Assembly (NCBI GenBank): GCA_027044845.1 | Contig: JALUBM010000129.1 | Location: 1,124 to 7,076, forward strand | Direction: 5' to 3' | Origin: Sulfurimonas sp. | GTDB lineage: Bacteria; Campylobacterota; Campylobacteria; Campylobacterales; Sulfurimonadaceae | DNA: 5,953 bases | Shown here: one piece after another, positions 1 to 5,926 of the stretch | How positions within the stretch are numbered: position 1 is the first letter of the stretch | How the letters are laid out: every line of letters begins with the position of its first letter | Notes under the pieces: generated by a model | Told to the model about the DNA's origin: nothing | Seen by the model: only the letters and a program-made list of their open reading frames with translations | Database searches by the model: none | Position numbers and translations under genes: made by a program

Positions 1-189
1 TTCTTTTATGTACTTTGCTATAAATTCATACATTTCATTGTTAAATGTAACAGTATTAAATTCTGTACTTACCTCATTGACAATGCCTTTTTTTGAACAC
101 AATTCTATATGAATAAGTGTTTTTTTTCTTTGAACAACAATACTTATAAGGATTTTATAATATAAAGACTCCAATATTTTGTTCAGCAT
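1..189 (-). CDS. Unidentified protein, N-terminal 63 residues only (runs off left edge)
   Basis: Reading down from an ATG at 189-187 the frame stays open for exactly 63 codons to base 1, with no stop, so this is the 5' part of a gene that continues outside the window. The start is well supported: AGGGG at 201-197 sits 7 nt upstream, the same spacing as in nusA, and the ATG overlaps the stop codon of the recombinase gene (ATGCTGA). That is the usual sign of translational coupling, so it is probably the sixth gene of the operon. The peptide starts MLNKILESLYYKILISIVV, a weakly hydrophobic amphipathic stretch, followed by basic QRKK and then alternating beta-like segments (TLIHIEL, TEFNTVTF). 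It has one Cys at residue 34 and no clear transmembrane helix or signal peptide. I do not recognise the family. Codon use (A/T-rich third positions) matches its neighbours. A chance open frame is possible but unlikely given the start context. Confidence 0.72.
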   Translation of the reverse strand, partial: MLNKILESLYYKILISIVVQRKKTLIHIELCSKKGIVNEVSTEFNTVTFNNEMYEFIAKYIKE

Positions 190-1040
190 TCATCATCCCC
201 TAAAGGGTGTGCTTTATTATAATTTTGTTGTTTCAATGCACTACCTAATTTTGTATATATCTGCGTTGTTGCCATTGATGAATGTCCTAATAGCTCACTT
301 ACATCAACAATCGGTGCTCCCCCGTTAAGCAAAGAAGATGCATAAGAGTGACGAAGTTGATGAGGCGTTACTTTTAAGGCGACACGCTTAAAGATTTTAG
401 TTATCATATATCTTAGACTATTTTCGCTTAATCTTTCGCCATTTTTTTCAAAAAGAAATCTTTTTAGTACAAAAGTTGATAAATAATCATCAATTAATAC
501 TCTTGTTATTTTTAGTAGTGGTATATCTCTTTGCTTATTACCTTTTCCTATAACTCGAATCCACTCATCATTCATGTCTTTTAATTCTAAAGAGGCAAGT
601 TCAGATATACGTAACCCTAACGTATAAAACATCATCACAAGCAATTTTTCTTGTAAATCACACTTTTGAAGGGCTTCAATTATATGGGCATGAGATACTG
701 GCTTTGGCAGTGTTTTTGCGACTTTGATACTTTCGTCTGCTTGCAGTGTTACATGCAAATCCTGTCCATTTAAAAATTCTACAAAACTTCTAATAGCACT
801 TAATTTTTTACTGATTGTTTTGGCATTTAAATCTGCTATATGAATACGATATGGCATTAAATTAAAGACAAAATACTGTCTCTTCTCTTCTAATATTTCT
901 ATATACTTGAGTGCCTCATCAAGAGCCACAGCATATGTTCTTACAGTTAAATCTGAGTAACCTTGATGTGTTTCTAAAGAGAGCAAAAACTCTTTTTTAT
1001 ATTTATCTATTGACTTTTTCAAGGAGTTTCCCAAAATCAC
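183..1040 (-). CDS. Xer-family tyrosine recombinase
   Basis: This is a site-specific DNA recombinase/integrase that would cut and rejoin DNA through a 3'-phosphotyrosine intermediate. Residues 13-100 form the SAM-like core-binding domain (Y-x9-HQGYSDLTVRTY, then KKLSAIRSFVEFL). Residues 110-275 form the catalytic domain with every expected residue: R144 in GLRISEL, K166 in the beta-hairpin GKGNKQR, H227 and R230 in HQLRHSYA, H253 in LLGHSS and the nucleophile Y262 in TTQIYTK. At about 285 aa it is the size of XerC/XerD and shorter than the roughly 350-aa XerH of Helicobacter and Campylobacter, so I give no symbol. It sits inside a housekeeping-type operon, which argues for a resident Xer rather than a phage integrase. 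The start is uncertain: GTG at 1040 overlaps the preceding gene by 38 nt and has no clear ribosome binding site. TTG at 1022, with GGGA 6 nt before it, is a good alternative that keeps both domains. The family call is very secure; the exact role (dimer resolution or another function) is not. Confidence 0.93.
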   Translation of the reverse strand: MILGNSLKKSIDKYKKEFLLSLETHQGYSDLTVRTYAVALDEALKYIEILEEKRQYFVFNLMPYRIHIADLNAKTISKKLSAIRSFVEFLNGQDLHVTLQADESIKVAKTLPKPVSHAHIIEALQKCDLQEKLLVMMFYTLGLRISELASLELKDMNDEWIRVIGKGNKQRDIPLLKITRVLIDDYLSTFVLKRFLFEKNGERLSENSLRYMITKIFKRVALKVTPHQLRHSYASSLLNGGAPIVDVSELLGHSSMATTQIYTKLGSALKQQNYNKAHPLGDDEC

Positions 1041-1458
1041 TATAATACTTTGCTGCTTTACTTACCAGTTTATTGTCTGTAATAACACTTGGTGAAAGTT
1101 TTTTATAAGAGTCAACTACTATTTCACTCATCATTTTTATTCTGGCCCTATCGGCATCACTAATACTCTTTTTGGCTGCAATTTTATTAATTTCTATCAT
1201 ATATTGCTTTGCCTGATCTATATACTTTTTATACTTCATCGAGGTTTTTGACTGTGCCATAATCGTTGATGCCATACGATTATAAACATCTATGCTAAAA
1301 GCTTCATTTGCCAGTTTATATGCCTCATCATATTCTCCTATCTCATAATAATATTGTGCTTGTATAGATTTTTCATAAGATGGATTGACTAAAAAATATA
1401 TAGCCATTAGCATTAAAAAAAGAACGGCTAAACCTGATACAAAAAATTTATTTTTCAT
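1003..1458 (-). CDS. Membrane-anchored TPR-like hypothetical protein
   Basis: This is a 151-aa protein I cannot assign to a named family. Residues 1-5 are basic (MKNKF) and residues 6-24 form one hydrophobic helix, followed by NPSYEKS. No obvious signal-peptidase cleavage site is visible, so an N-in signal anchor with a periplasmic domain is likelier than secretion. Residues 34-67 look like a tetratricopeptide repeat (YYYEIGEYDEAYKLANEAF, then a second helix with A63 and A68), and the rest is charged and helical. TPR units usually bind other proteins, so a scaffold or accessory role at the inner membrane is plausible but is inference. The ATG at 1458 overlaps the end of lpxJ by 11 nt and has AAGGGG 10 nt upstream. 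Its 3' end overlaps the recombinase gene. The overlaps support coupled translation with the envelope gene upstream. Confidence 0.85.
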   Translation of the reverse strand: MKNKFFVSGLAVLFLMLMAIYFLVNPSYEKSIQAQYYYEIGEYDEAYKLANEAFSIDVYNRMASTIMAQSKTSMKYKKYIDQAKQYMIEINKIAAKKSISDADRARIKMMSEIVVDSYKKLSPSVITDNKLVSKAAKYYSDFGKLLEKVNR

Positions 1459-2071
1459 GTTCTAATAACCCCTTTTGTATCAAAGCTCTCGCTTCTTCAA
1501 GTTCAAGCCCCTGAATATCAATTAAATCACTGATGTAATAGGTAATTGTACCAAAAGGTTTAGGAATAACAAACTTATCCCATGAATTAAGCTGCCAAAA
1601 ACTACTAGGCTTAATTTCCACAAGCGTAATTTTCACATCTGCTTTTTGTGCCATCACAATGATACCATCAGCAACTTCATGTCTGGGACCTTTGGGACCA
1701 TCGGGTGTAATACCTAAATCATACCCTTCTTTTAAGGCCTTGATAGCTTGCAGTAAAGCACGTGCTGCATTTCGTCTGCTTGAGCCTCTAATGGTTCCAA
1801 AACCAAAATAACTGAGCGTTTTTGCTATAAGCGTTCCATCAAAATGGTCTGAGATTATAAGTTTTACATGGGGAGTTTTTCTATATTTCAGGTAAGCATA
1901 AGGAATCATTAAAAGTTCTCCATGCCAACAAGCCATAATAAAATTTTCATCATTCAAGGAGCTTGGAGCGTAAAAAACTTTTTTGTTTGTTTTATAAAGT
2001 GCCTTTATAAGCAAAGAACCTATAAAAGGTAGTAGTAAAAGAGCTAATTTTCTACTAATTTTTTTCAGCAA
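1448..2071 (-). CDS. lpxJ: Lipid A late acyltransferase, LpxJ type (DUF374, LPLAT superfamily)
   Basis: The protein matches the DUF374 branch of the lysophospholipid acyltransferase superfamily. In H. pylori the family member next to miaB (HP0270/Jhp0255) was described as LpxJ, which adds a secondary acyl chain to lipid A at the inner membrane; transferring that function here rests on family and position. Visible in order: a basic, hydrophobic N-terminus (residues 1-26) for membrane attachment, WHGELL at 49-54, [11 protein letters not shown] at 73-83, the signature [14 protein letters not shown] at 93-106, and the block [17 protein letters not shown] at 120-136. The classical HX4D acyltransferase motif is absent: residue +5 from H50 is Met and from H76 is Leu. 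At 207 aa it is a normal length. The start is a TTG at 2071 that overlaps the miaB end by 17 nt, with weak AGGCGA 5 nt upstream. The next ATG would remove 45 residues, so TTG is preferred. Confidence 0.84.
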   Translation of the reverse strand: MLKKISRKLALLLLPFIGSLLIKALYKTNKKVFYAPSSLNDENFIMACWHGELLMIPYAYLKYRKTPHVKLIISDHFDGTLIAKTLSYFGFGTIRGSSRRNAARALLQAIKALKEGYDLGITPDGPKGPRHEVADGIIVMAQKADVKITLVEIKPSSFWQLNSWDKFVIPKPFGTITYYISDLIDIQGLELEEARALIQKGLLEHEK

Positions 2072-3368
2072 CTATTTCGCCTGTTAAAATTGTTCTGCCG
2101 ATAGAAGTAATTTTAACATCTTTAAACTCTCCTAACAATTCTTCACTCCCTTTAACCTTAATAACAAGGTTATTATCACTTCTACCCGAGACGAAATTAT
2201 CTTTATTTAAATTTTCAAAATAGACACTAAAAGTCTTCCCAAGATATTTTATATTTATCTCATCTAAGAGTTCATTATGCAATGATTGTAAGTAAGCCAG
2301 CCTGTCTGAGGCAACATCTTCATCAACAACATTGGTAAAATGTTGTGCTTCAGTTTCAGGACGAGGAGAATACTTAAAAGAAAAAATTTGATCAAATTTC
2401 ACCTGTTTCATAACATCTATAGTATCAGAAAAATCTTCATCACTTTCACCTGGGAATGCCACTATAATATCTGTTGAAATACTTACTTCGGGACAAATAG
2501 AACGAAGCTTTTGTACACGGTTTAAAAACCACTCTTTCGTATACCCGCGTTTCATCTCTTTAAGCACTTTGCTTGATCCGCTTTGCAGAGGCATATGCAT
2601 AGACTTACAAATTTTAGGATTTTTAGCAAACTCTTCTATAAACTCATCATCCATATGAAAAGGGTGCGGAGAGGTAAAACGAATGCGTTCTAAACCTTCA
2701 ATTTTGGACAGTCTTCTCAAAAGTTCTGTAAAGTTTATTTTTTCATGTTCACTTGATGAAAAACGTCGTCCGTAATTGTTCACATTCTGCCCGAGTAAAA
2801 ATATCTCTTTTGCCCCATTCTCAACAACCCATTTTGCTTCATTTATAATCAAATCATCAGGAATAGAAATCTCATCGCCACGGGTTTTTGGAACGATACA
2901 AAAAGTACACTGCTTATCACAGCCGATAGAGATGTTGATGTATGCCTTGTAAGGAGAAGTTCTAAAATCATCAAATGCAAATTCGCTCTCATCATAATTG
3001 ATGTCAATCTCAACTGCTTTGTTTTTATGCAGAACTTCACTGATTTTAGAGACATTTCTTGCACCCAGAACAAAGTTTACATAAGGAGCGCGTTTAATAA
3101 TCTCTTCACCGAGGTGAGAGGCTGTACATCCGCAAACACCGATTTTTGCCGATGGTTTTTTTCTCTTGTTAAAACCGCCGAGTTCAGAAAAGAGTTTATG
3201 CACAGGGCGTTCTCTTACTGAACAAGTATTTATCAAAATAAGGTCAGCATCTTCGAGGTTTTGCGTAGTTTCATAGCCCTCTTTTTCATGAAGCTGTGCT
3301 ATCATATGCTCTGAATCACGACTATTCATAGCACAACCTAAGGTTTCAATAAATAACTTTTTACTCAT
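2055..3368 (-). CDS. miaB: tRNA-2-methylthio-N6-dimethylallyladenosine synthase (MiaB)
   Basis: MiaB is a radical-SAM enzyme that adds a methylthio group at C2 of i6A37 in tRNAs reading UNN codons, which stabilises codon-anticodon pairing. The 437-aa protein is full length. The N-terminal methylthiotransferase domain (residues 4-115) has Cys ligands C12 (ETLGCAMN), C49 (INTCSVRE) and C81 (GVCGCTASH); the extra C79 is, from memory, shared with the H. pylori enzyme. The radical-SAM domain carries CxxxCxxC at C150, C154 and C157 (GCDKQCTFC, then PKTRG), plus [17 protein letters not shown] and [21 protein letters not shown]-binding domain follows from about residue 370 to 433. The ATG at 3368 has AAGAG 6 nt upstream, overlapping the stop of the gene before it, and the intergenic gap is only 9 nt. 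The gene ends 17 nt inside lpxJ. The call is secure: the SVRE and SPRP motifs fit MiaB better than RimO or MtaB. Confidence 0.97.
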   Translation of the reverse strand: MSKKLFIETLGCAMNSRDSEHMIAQLHEKEGYETTQNLEDADLILINTCSVRERPVHKLFSELGGFNKRKKPSAKIGVCGCTASHLGEEIIKRAPYVNFVLGARNVSKISEVLHKNKAVEIDINYDESEFAFDDFRTSPYKAYINISIGCDKQCTFCIVPKTRGDEISIPDDLIINEAKWVVENGAKEIFLLGQNVNNYGRRFSSSEHEKINFTELLRRLSKIEGLERIRFTSPHPFHMDDEFIEEFAKNPKICKSMHMPLQSGSSKVLKEMKRGYTKEWFLNRVQKLRSICPEVSISTDIIVAFPGESDEDFSDTIDVMKQVKFDQIFSFKYSPRPETEAQHFTNVVDEDVASDRLAYLQSLHNELLDEINIKYLGKTFSVYFENLNKDNFVSGRSDNNLVIKVKGSEELLGEFKDVKITSIGRTILTGEIVAEKN

Positions 3369-3377
3369 AAAAAACTC

Positions 3378-3623
3378 TTAACTCATTACATGGACTTGGT
3401 ACATGTAGTCATTATCTGACAACCCATACTTCGCTTCACTCATATAAAAACTTTTACCCATAGCTTCATAATGATCTTGTAGCTCCAATAAATCTTTATG
3501 TGAATTTTCTCTATCAAAGTAAAATATAATACTCTCATTTTTTGCCACTTCAGCATCTAATTTAGCCAAATCAACTTTTTTCGGTTTTGCATCTAAATCA
3601 GTTCTCGCGAATTTCAAATCCAT
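3378..3623 (-). CDS. HP0268-family small nuclease-like protein
   Basis: This small acidic/basic protein of 81 residues has no signal peptide, membrane helix or Cys. The core pattern IIFYF at 32-36, SHKDLLEL at 41-48 and YQVHV at 75-79, together with its position just before miaB, matches HP0268 of H. pylori as I remember it. That protein was reported to have an Smr-like fold with DNA-nicking and RNase activities; whether those apply here is inference. Charged side chains that could serve catalysis (H42, K43, D44, E47) follow the central strand. Two ATGs are adjacent, at 3626 and 3623. The ribosome binding site AAAGGA (3636-3631) is 7 nt from the second and only 4 nt from the first, and the second also fits the remembered homologue start, so 3623 is chosen. 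It is the first gene of the minus-strand operon and is divergent from nusA. Confidence 0.85.
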   Translation of the reverse strand: MDLKFARTDLDAKPKKVDLAKLDAEVAKNESIIFYFDRENSHKDLLELQDHYEAMGKSFYMSEAKYGLSDNDYMYQVHVMS

Positions 3624-3669
3624 CATCTTGTCCTTTAATTTTTACATAAATTTATTTATAAAAGTTTTG

Positions 3670-3694
3670 GATTATACTTTATATCTACTAAAAA
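3670..3694 (-). promoter_or_regulatory. Predicted sigma70-type promoter for the HP0268-miaB-lpxJ operon
   Basis: On the minus strand TTTTTAGTAG (3694-3685) is followed after 8 nt by TATAATC (-10 box at 3676-3671). A T-rich stretch in place of a -35 hexamer is the usual form in Campylobacterota. The start of transcription would fall near 3664, giving a leader of about 40 nt that contains AAAGGA. It is the only good -10 box seen upstream of the six-gene run. Confidence 0.68.
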
Positions 3695-3718
3695 TTGGGT
3701 TAAAGCTATTTTTAGTAG
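3685..3718. repeat. Perfect 10-bp inverted repeat between the two divergent promoters
   Basis: CTACTAAAAA at 3685-3694 and TTTTTAGTAG at 3709-3718 are exact reverse complements around a 14-nt spacer. A further pair, GATTATAC (3670-3677) and GTATAATC (3726-3733), shares the same centre of symmetry (3701/3702). A smaller, overlapping pair AGCTA (3704-3708) and TAGCT (3716-3720) is also present. The repeat could be two copies of a promoter core, an operator for a dimeric regulator, or both. It lies upstream of both predicted transcription starts, so an RNA hairpin is less likely. Confidence 0.8.
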
Positions 3719-3733
3719 CTTTTATGTATAATC
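3709..3733 (+). promoter_or_regulatory. Predicted sigma70-type promoter for nusA
   Basis: TTTTTAGTAG (3709-3718), 8 nt and then TATAATC (-10 box at 3727-3732) form a promoter core identical to the one on the opposite strand. No -35 hexamer is visible at the expected distance, as is common in this phylum. Transcription would start near 3739, leaving a leader of about 70 nt before the nusA ATG. Confidence 0.68.
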
Positions 3734-3744
3734 ATACACTTCAA

Positions 3745-3789
3745 TTAAGAAATCCCCCACATCATAATTATCAATGTCAGATTTCTTAA
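3745..3789 (+). promoter_or_regulatory. 10-bp inverted repeat in the nusA leader (possible RNA hairpin)
   Basis: TTAAGAAATC (3745-3754) and GATTTCTTAA (3780-3789) are exact reverse complements separated by a 25-nt loop that starts with CCCC. The element lies wholly in the predicted 5' untranslated region and ends 7 nt before the AAGGA ribosome binding site (3797-3801). It could act as a leader hairpin controlling nusA translation or transcript stability, or as a DNA operator. The stem is AT-rich, so it would be only moderately stable as RNA. Confidence 0.5.
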
Positions 3790-3808
3790 AAATACCAAGG
3801 AATACACT

Positions 3809-4945
3809 ATGGAAAAAATTTTAGATATAGCCGAAGCTATCGGACATGAGAAAAGTTTAAAACCTGAAAAAGTCATGGAAGCACTTAAAACTGCTTTTGT
3901 GCAAACGGCAAAAAGAGTCATCGGATATACCTTTGCTTTTGAAGCACAAATTGATGAAGAAACAAAGAATATAAAGATTGTTCAAACAATTACTGTTGTA
4001 GCAGATAATGATGAAAAACTTCAAGATGAGGAAATTTCTCCTGCATATATTTCACTCACGGAAGCAAGAGAATATGATGATCAGGTAGAACTTGGAGATC
4101 AACTTCAAATTGATCACAATCTTGAAGACTATGGAAGAACTGCCGCATCACAACTCCATCGTGAGATAGAGTACCATATACAAAGGCTTGTAGAAGATGA
4201 AATATACAACAAATATAAATCAAAAGTTGGTACACTGGTAAATGGTCGTGTAATACGTGTCGATGCAAAAAATAATACGTACATTGAAGTAGATGAAATT
4301 CGTGCCATACTGCCTATGAAAAGTCGTATAAAAGGAGAAATATTTAAGATAGGCGACCATATAAAAGCTGTAGTCCGCCGCGTCAATATGGACAAAGAAA
4401 ACGGTATGCAAATAGAACTCTCACGAACAAGCCCTAAATTTTTAGAAACACTTTTAGAACTTGAAGTACCTGAGATTGCTGAGGGTTCAGTCATCATTGA
4501 AAAATCAGCACGTATTCCAGGCGAGAGAGCAAAAATAGCACTTTTAAGCACCCATCCTCAAGTGGATGCAGTCGGTGCGACTGTTGGTGTAAAAGGTGTG
4601 CGTATCAATGCAGTAAGCCAAGAGCTTATCGGCGAAAATATCGACTGTATAGAATACACAAACATACCCGAACTTTTTGTCTCTCGTACTATGAGTCCAG
4701 CTATTATTTCACATGTAGAGATTGTCAAAAATGAAGAGGGTGAAAATGAAAAAGCCATCATTACTCTACCTGCAGATCAGAAAAGTAAAGCAATTGGGAA
4801 AAGCGGTATCAATATTCGTTTAGCTTCTATGCTTACAGGTATGCAAATAGAATTAGTTGAAAATAATGCTGTCACAACAAATGAAGATGGTACTGTTGAA
4901 GAGAAAAAAGAGAGTGTTGATGCACTAGAGGCACTTTTTAGTTAA
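3809..4945 (+). CDS. nusA: Transcription termination/antitermination factor NusA
   Basis: NusA binds RNA polymerase near the RNA exit channel, promotes pausing and hairpin termination, and takes part in rRNA antitermination. The 378-aa protein shows the standard order: an RNA-polymerase-binding N-terminal domain (1 to about 125, starting MEKILDIAEAIGHEK), an S1 domain (about 139-205), then KH1 (about 225-290, with HPQVDAVGATVGVKGVRI, loop GVKG at 260-263) and KH2 (about 300-350, loop GKSG at 330-333 within AIGKSGINIRLAS). The C-terminal acidic repeats of gammaproteobacterial NusA are absent, as in most bacteria; instead there is a short charged tail (352-378). AAGGA at 3797-3801 lies 7 nt before the ATG. 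It is transcribed alone on the plus strand in this window, divergent from the miaB operon and convergent with the permease. The usual rimP/infB neighbours are not adjacent. Confidence 0.97.
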   Translation: MEKILDIAEAIGHEKSLKPEKVMEALKTAFVQTAKRVIGYTFAFEAQIDEETKNIKIVQTITVVADNDEKLQDEEISPAYISLTEAREYDDQVELGDQLQIDHNLEDYGRTAASQLHREIEYHIQRLVEDEIYNKYKSKVGTLVNGRVIRVDAKNNTYIEVDEIRAILPMKSRIKGEIFKIGDHIKAVVRRVNMDKENGMQIELSRTSPKFLETLLELEVPEIAEGSVIIEKSARIPGERAKIALLSTHPQVDAVGATVGVKGVRINAVSQELIGENIDCIEYTNIPELFVSRTMSPAIISHVEIVKNEEGENEKAIITLPADQKSKAIGKSGINIRLASMLTGMQIELVENNAVTTNEDGTVEEKKESVDALEALFS

Positions 4946-4950
4946 TATCT

Positions 4951-4984
4951 TACATGAAAGGCTTTTTTAGCCTCTATTCATGTA
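4951..4984. terminator. Candidate bidirectional terminator hairpin between nusA and the permease
   Basis: The outer arms TACATGAA (4951-4958) and TTCATGTA (4977-4984) and the inner arms AGGCT (4959-4963) and AGCCT (4969-4973) pair perfectly, giving 13 base pairs with a 5-nt loop and a 3-nt bulge. It starts 5 nt after the nusA stop and includes the last codons and stop codon (4969-4967) of the convergent permease gene. Position favours a shared terminator. Against this, neither side has a clean T-run straight after the stem, so efficiency is doubtful. Confidence 0.5.
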
Positions 4985-5926
4985 CGGATTCAACTTTAAA
5001 AGTAGCAAATCAGCGAGCATATTTCCGAGCAGTGTCAGTAGTGCCGTTATCATTAAGATTCCCATAATTATAGGGTAATCTCTTGAGAGTGCTGAAATGT
5101 AAAAGAGTTGTCCCATGCCTTCAATGCCAAAAATAGATTCTAAAATGACACTTCCACCGATAAGTCCAGGTAAGGAAAGACCCAACAGCGTTACAATCGG
5201 TGGCATCAAATTCGGTAAAATATAGTATCGTAGCAGTTCTTTTTCTGTCAGTCCACGAGAAAGTGCAAAAAAGTAATAATCACTTTTAAGTATTTCCAAA
5301 GTTAATGAACGTACATAGATAATCATACTCCCAAGTCCTGTAAATATCATCACAAAAATAGGCAAAGTTACATGCCATGCCATATCACTATAATTTGCAA
5401 ATCCCTCTTTTGGTTCAATGGAATGAAGACCTGCTATAGGAAACCATTCGAGTTTAATTGCAAAAAAAATAATCAAAAGAAGTGCAAGATAAAACGAAGG
5501 CATAGAAAAAGAGACCAAAGAAATTTGACGTATAATGTAGTCACTTTTTTTTTCATAGTGCAATGCCGCTTTTATACCAAGGTACAAAGAAAGAGCAAAA
5601 ACAAAAACAAGAGAGATAATGTTCATCCAGAGTGTAATAGGCAGACGTTTGAGTATTTCGCTGCTTACATCTTGACCACTTACAAAAGAGATGCCAAAAT
5701 TGAGTGTAATAAGGTTTTTCAACCAGTCAACATACTGCATAAACAGTGGTTTATCAAGACCATAAACGGCTTTAAGTTTTTCTATCGCCGCTTTTGTCAT
5801 ATTTGGGTTCAATTCCCCTGCCCCAAAAAAGCTGTTTGGAGCTGCGTGGATTGCTAGAAAGGAGATGATGGAGATGAGTAAGAGCATAAAAATAATGTAA
5901 GAGAATTTTTTTACAAAAATATACAT
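4967..5926 (-). CDS. ABC transporter permease, DppB/OppB (peptide/nickel) family
   Basis: This is one of the two inner-membrane subunits of a binding-protein-dependent importer for peptides, nickel or related solutes. The 319-aa protein has six predicted membrane helices, at about 8-28, 100-121, 133-157, 185-206, 240-263 and 285-311. The long periplasmic segment between helices 1 and 2 carries the family pattern AIEKLKAVYGLDKPLFMQYVDWL. The cytoplasmic EAA loop, which contacts the ATPase, is at about 220-240 (ALSRGLTEKELLRYYILPN), followed by GLIGGSVILESIFGIEGMGQLF, typical of DppB. Substrate cannot be read from the sequence. The ATG at 5926 gives a normal N-terminus, but only a distant AAGG (about 15 nt away) precedes it, so translation may depend on an upstream gene past the right edge. 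No second permease (DppC type) follows; nusA lies in the opposite direction, so partners must be upstream or elsewhere. Confidence 0.93.
   Translation of the reverse strand: MYIFVKKFSYIIFMLLLISIISFLAIHAAPNSFFGAGELNPNMTKAAIEKLKAVYGLDKPLFMQYVDWLKNLITLNFGISFVSGQDVSSEILKRLPITLWMNIISLVFVFALSLYLGIKAALHYEKKSDYIIRQISLVSFSMPSFYLALLLIIFFAIKLEWFPIAGLHSIEPKEGFANYSDMAWHVTLPIFVMIFTGLGSMIIYVRSLTLEILKSDYYFFALSRGLTEKELLRYYILPNLMPPIVTLLGLSLPGLIGGSVILESIFGIEGMGQLFYISALSRDYPIIMGILMITALLTLLGNMLADLLLLKLNPYMNRG

Noticed and set aside
183..1040. Recombinase as evidence of a mobile element or integron
   Set aside because: No att repeats, tRNA gene, cargo genes or change in base composition were seen, and it overlaps its operon neighbours on both sides.
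2849..3221. Short frames on both strands inside miaB
   Set aside because: They overlap conserved methylthiotransferase and radical-SAM coding sequence and have no ribosome binding site or recognisable product.
3695..3708. TTGGGT/TTAAAG as a -35 box for the nusA promoter
   Set aside because: The distances to the TATAAT box (26 and 21 nt) are too long for a sigma70 spacer.
3774..3824. 16-codon upstream frame (ATG at 3774) overlapping the nusA start
   Set aside because: No ribosome binding site precedes it and it partly lies in the leader inverted repeat; a short open frame in AT-rich leader is expected by chance.
4129..4551. 140-codon minus-strand open frame opposite nusA
   Set aside because: Ser/Ile-rich translation without family features, antisense to the well-supported S1-KH region of nusA.
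5372..5857. 161-codon plus-strand open frame opposite the permease gene
   Set aside because: It is very rich in Lys, Arg, Asn and Phe with no domain pattern, and lies wholly antisense to a clear six-helix permease; it is a shadow of that gene.
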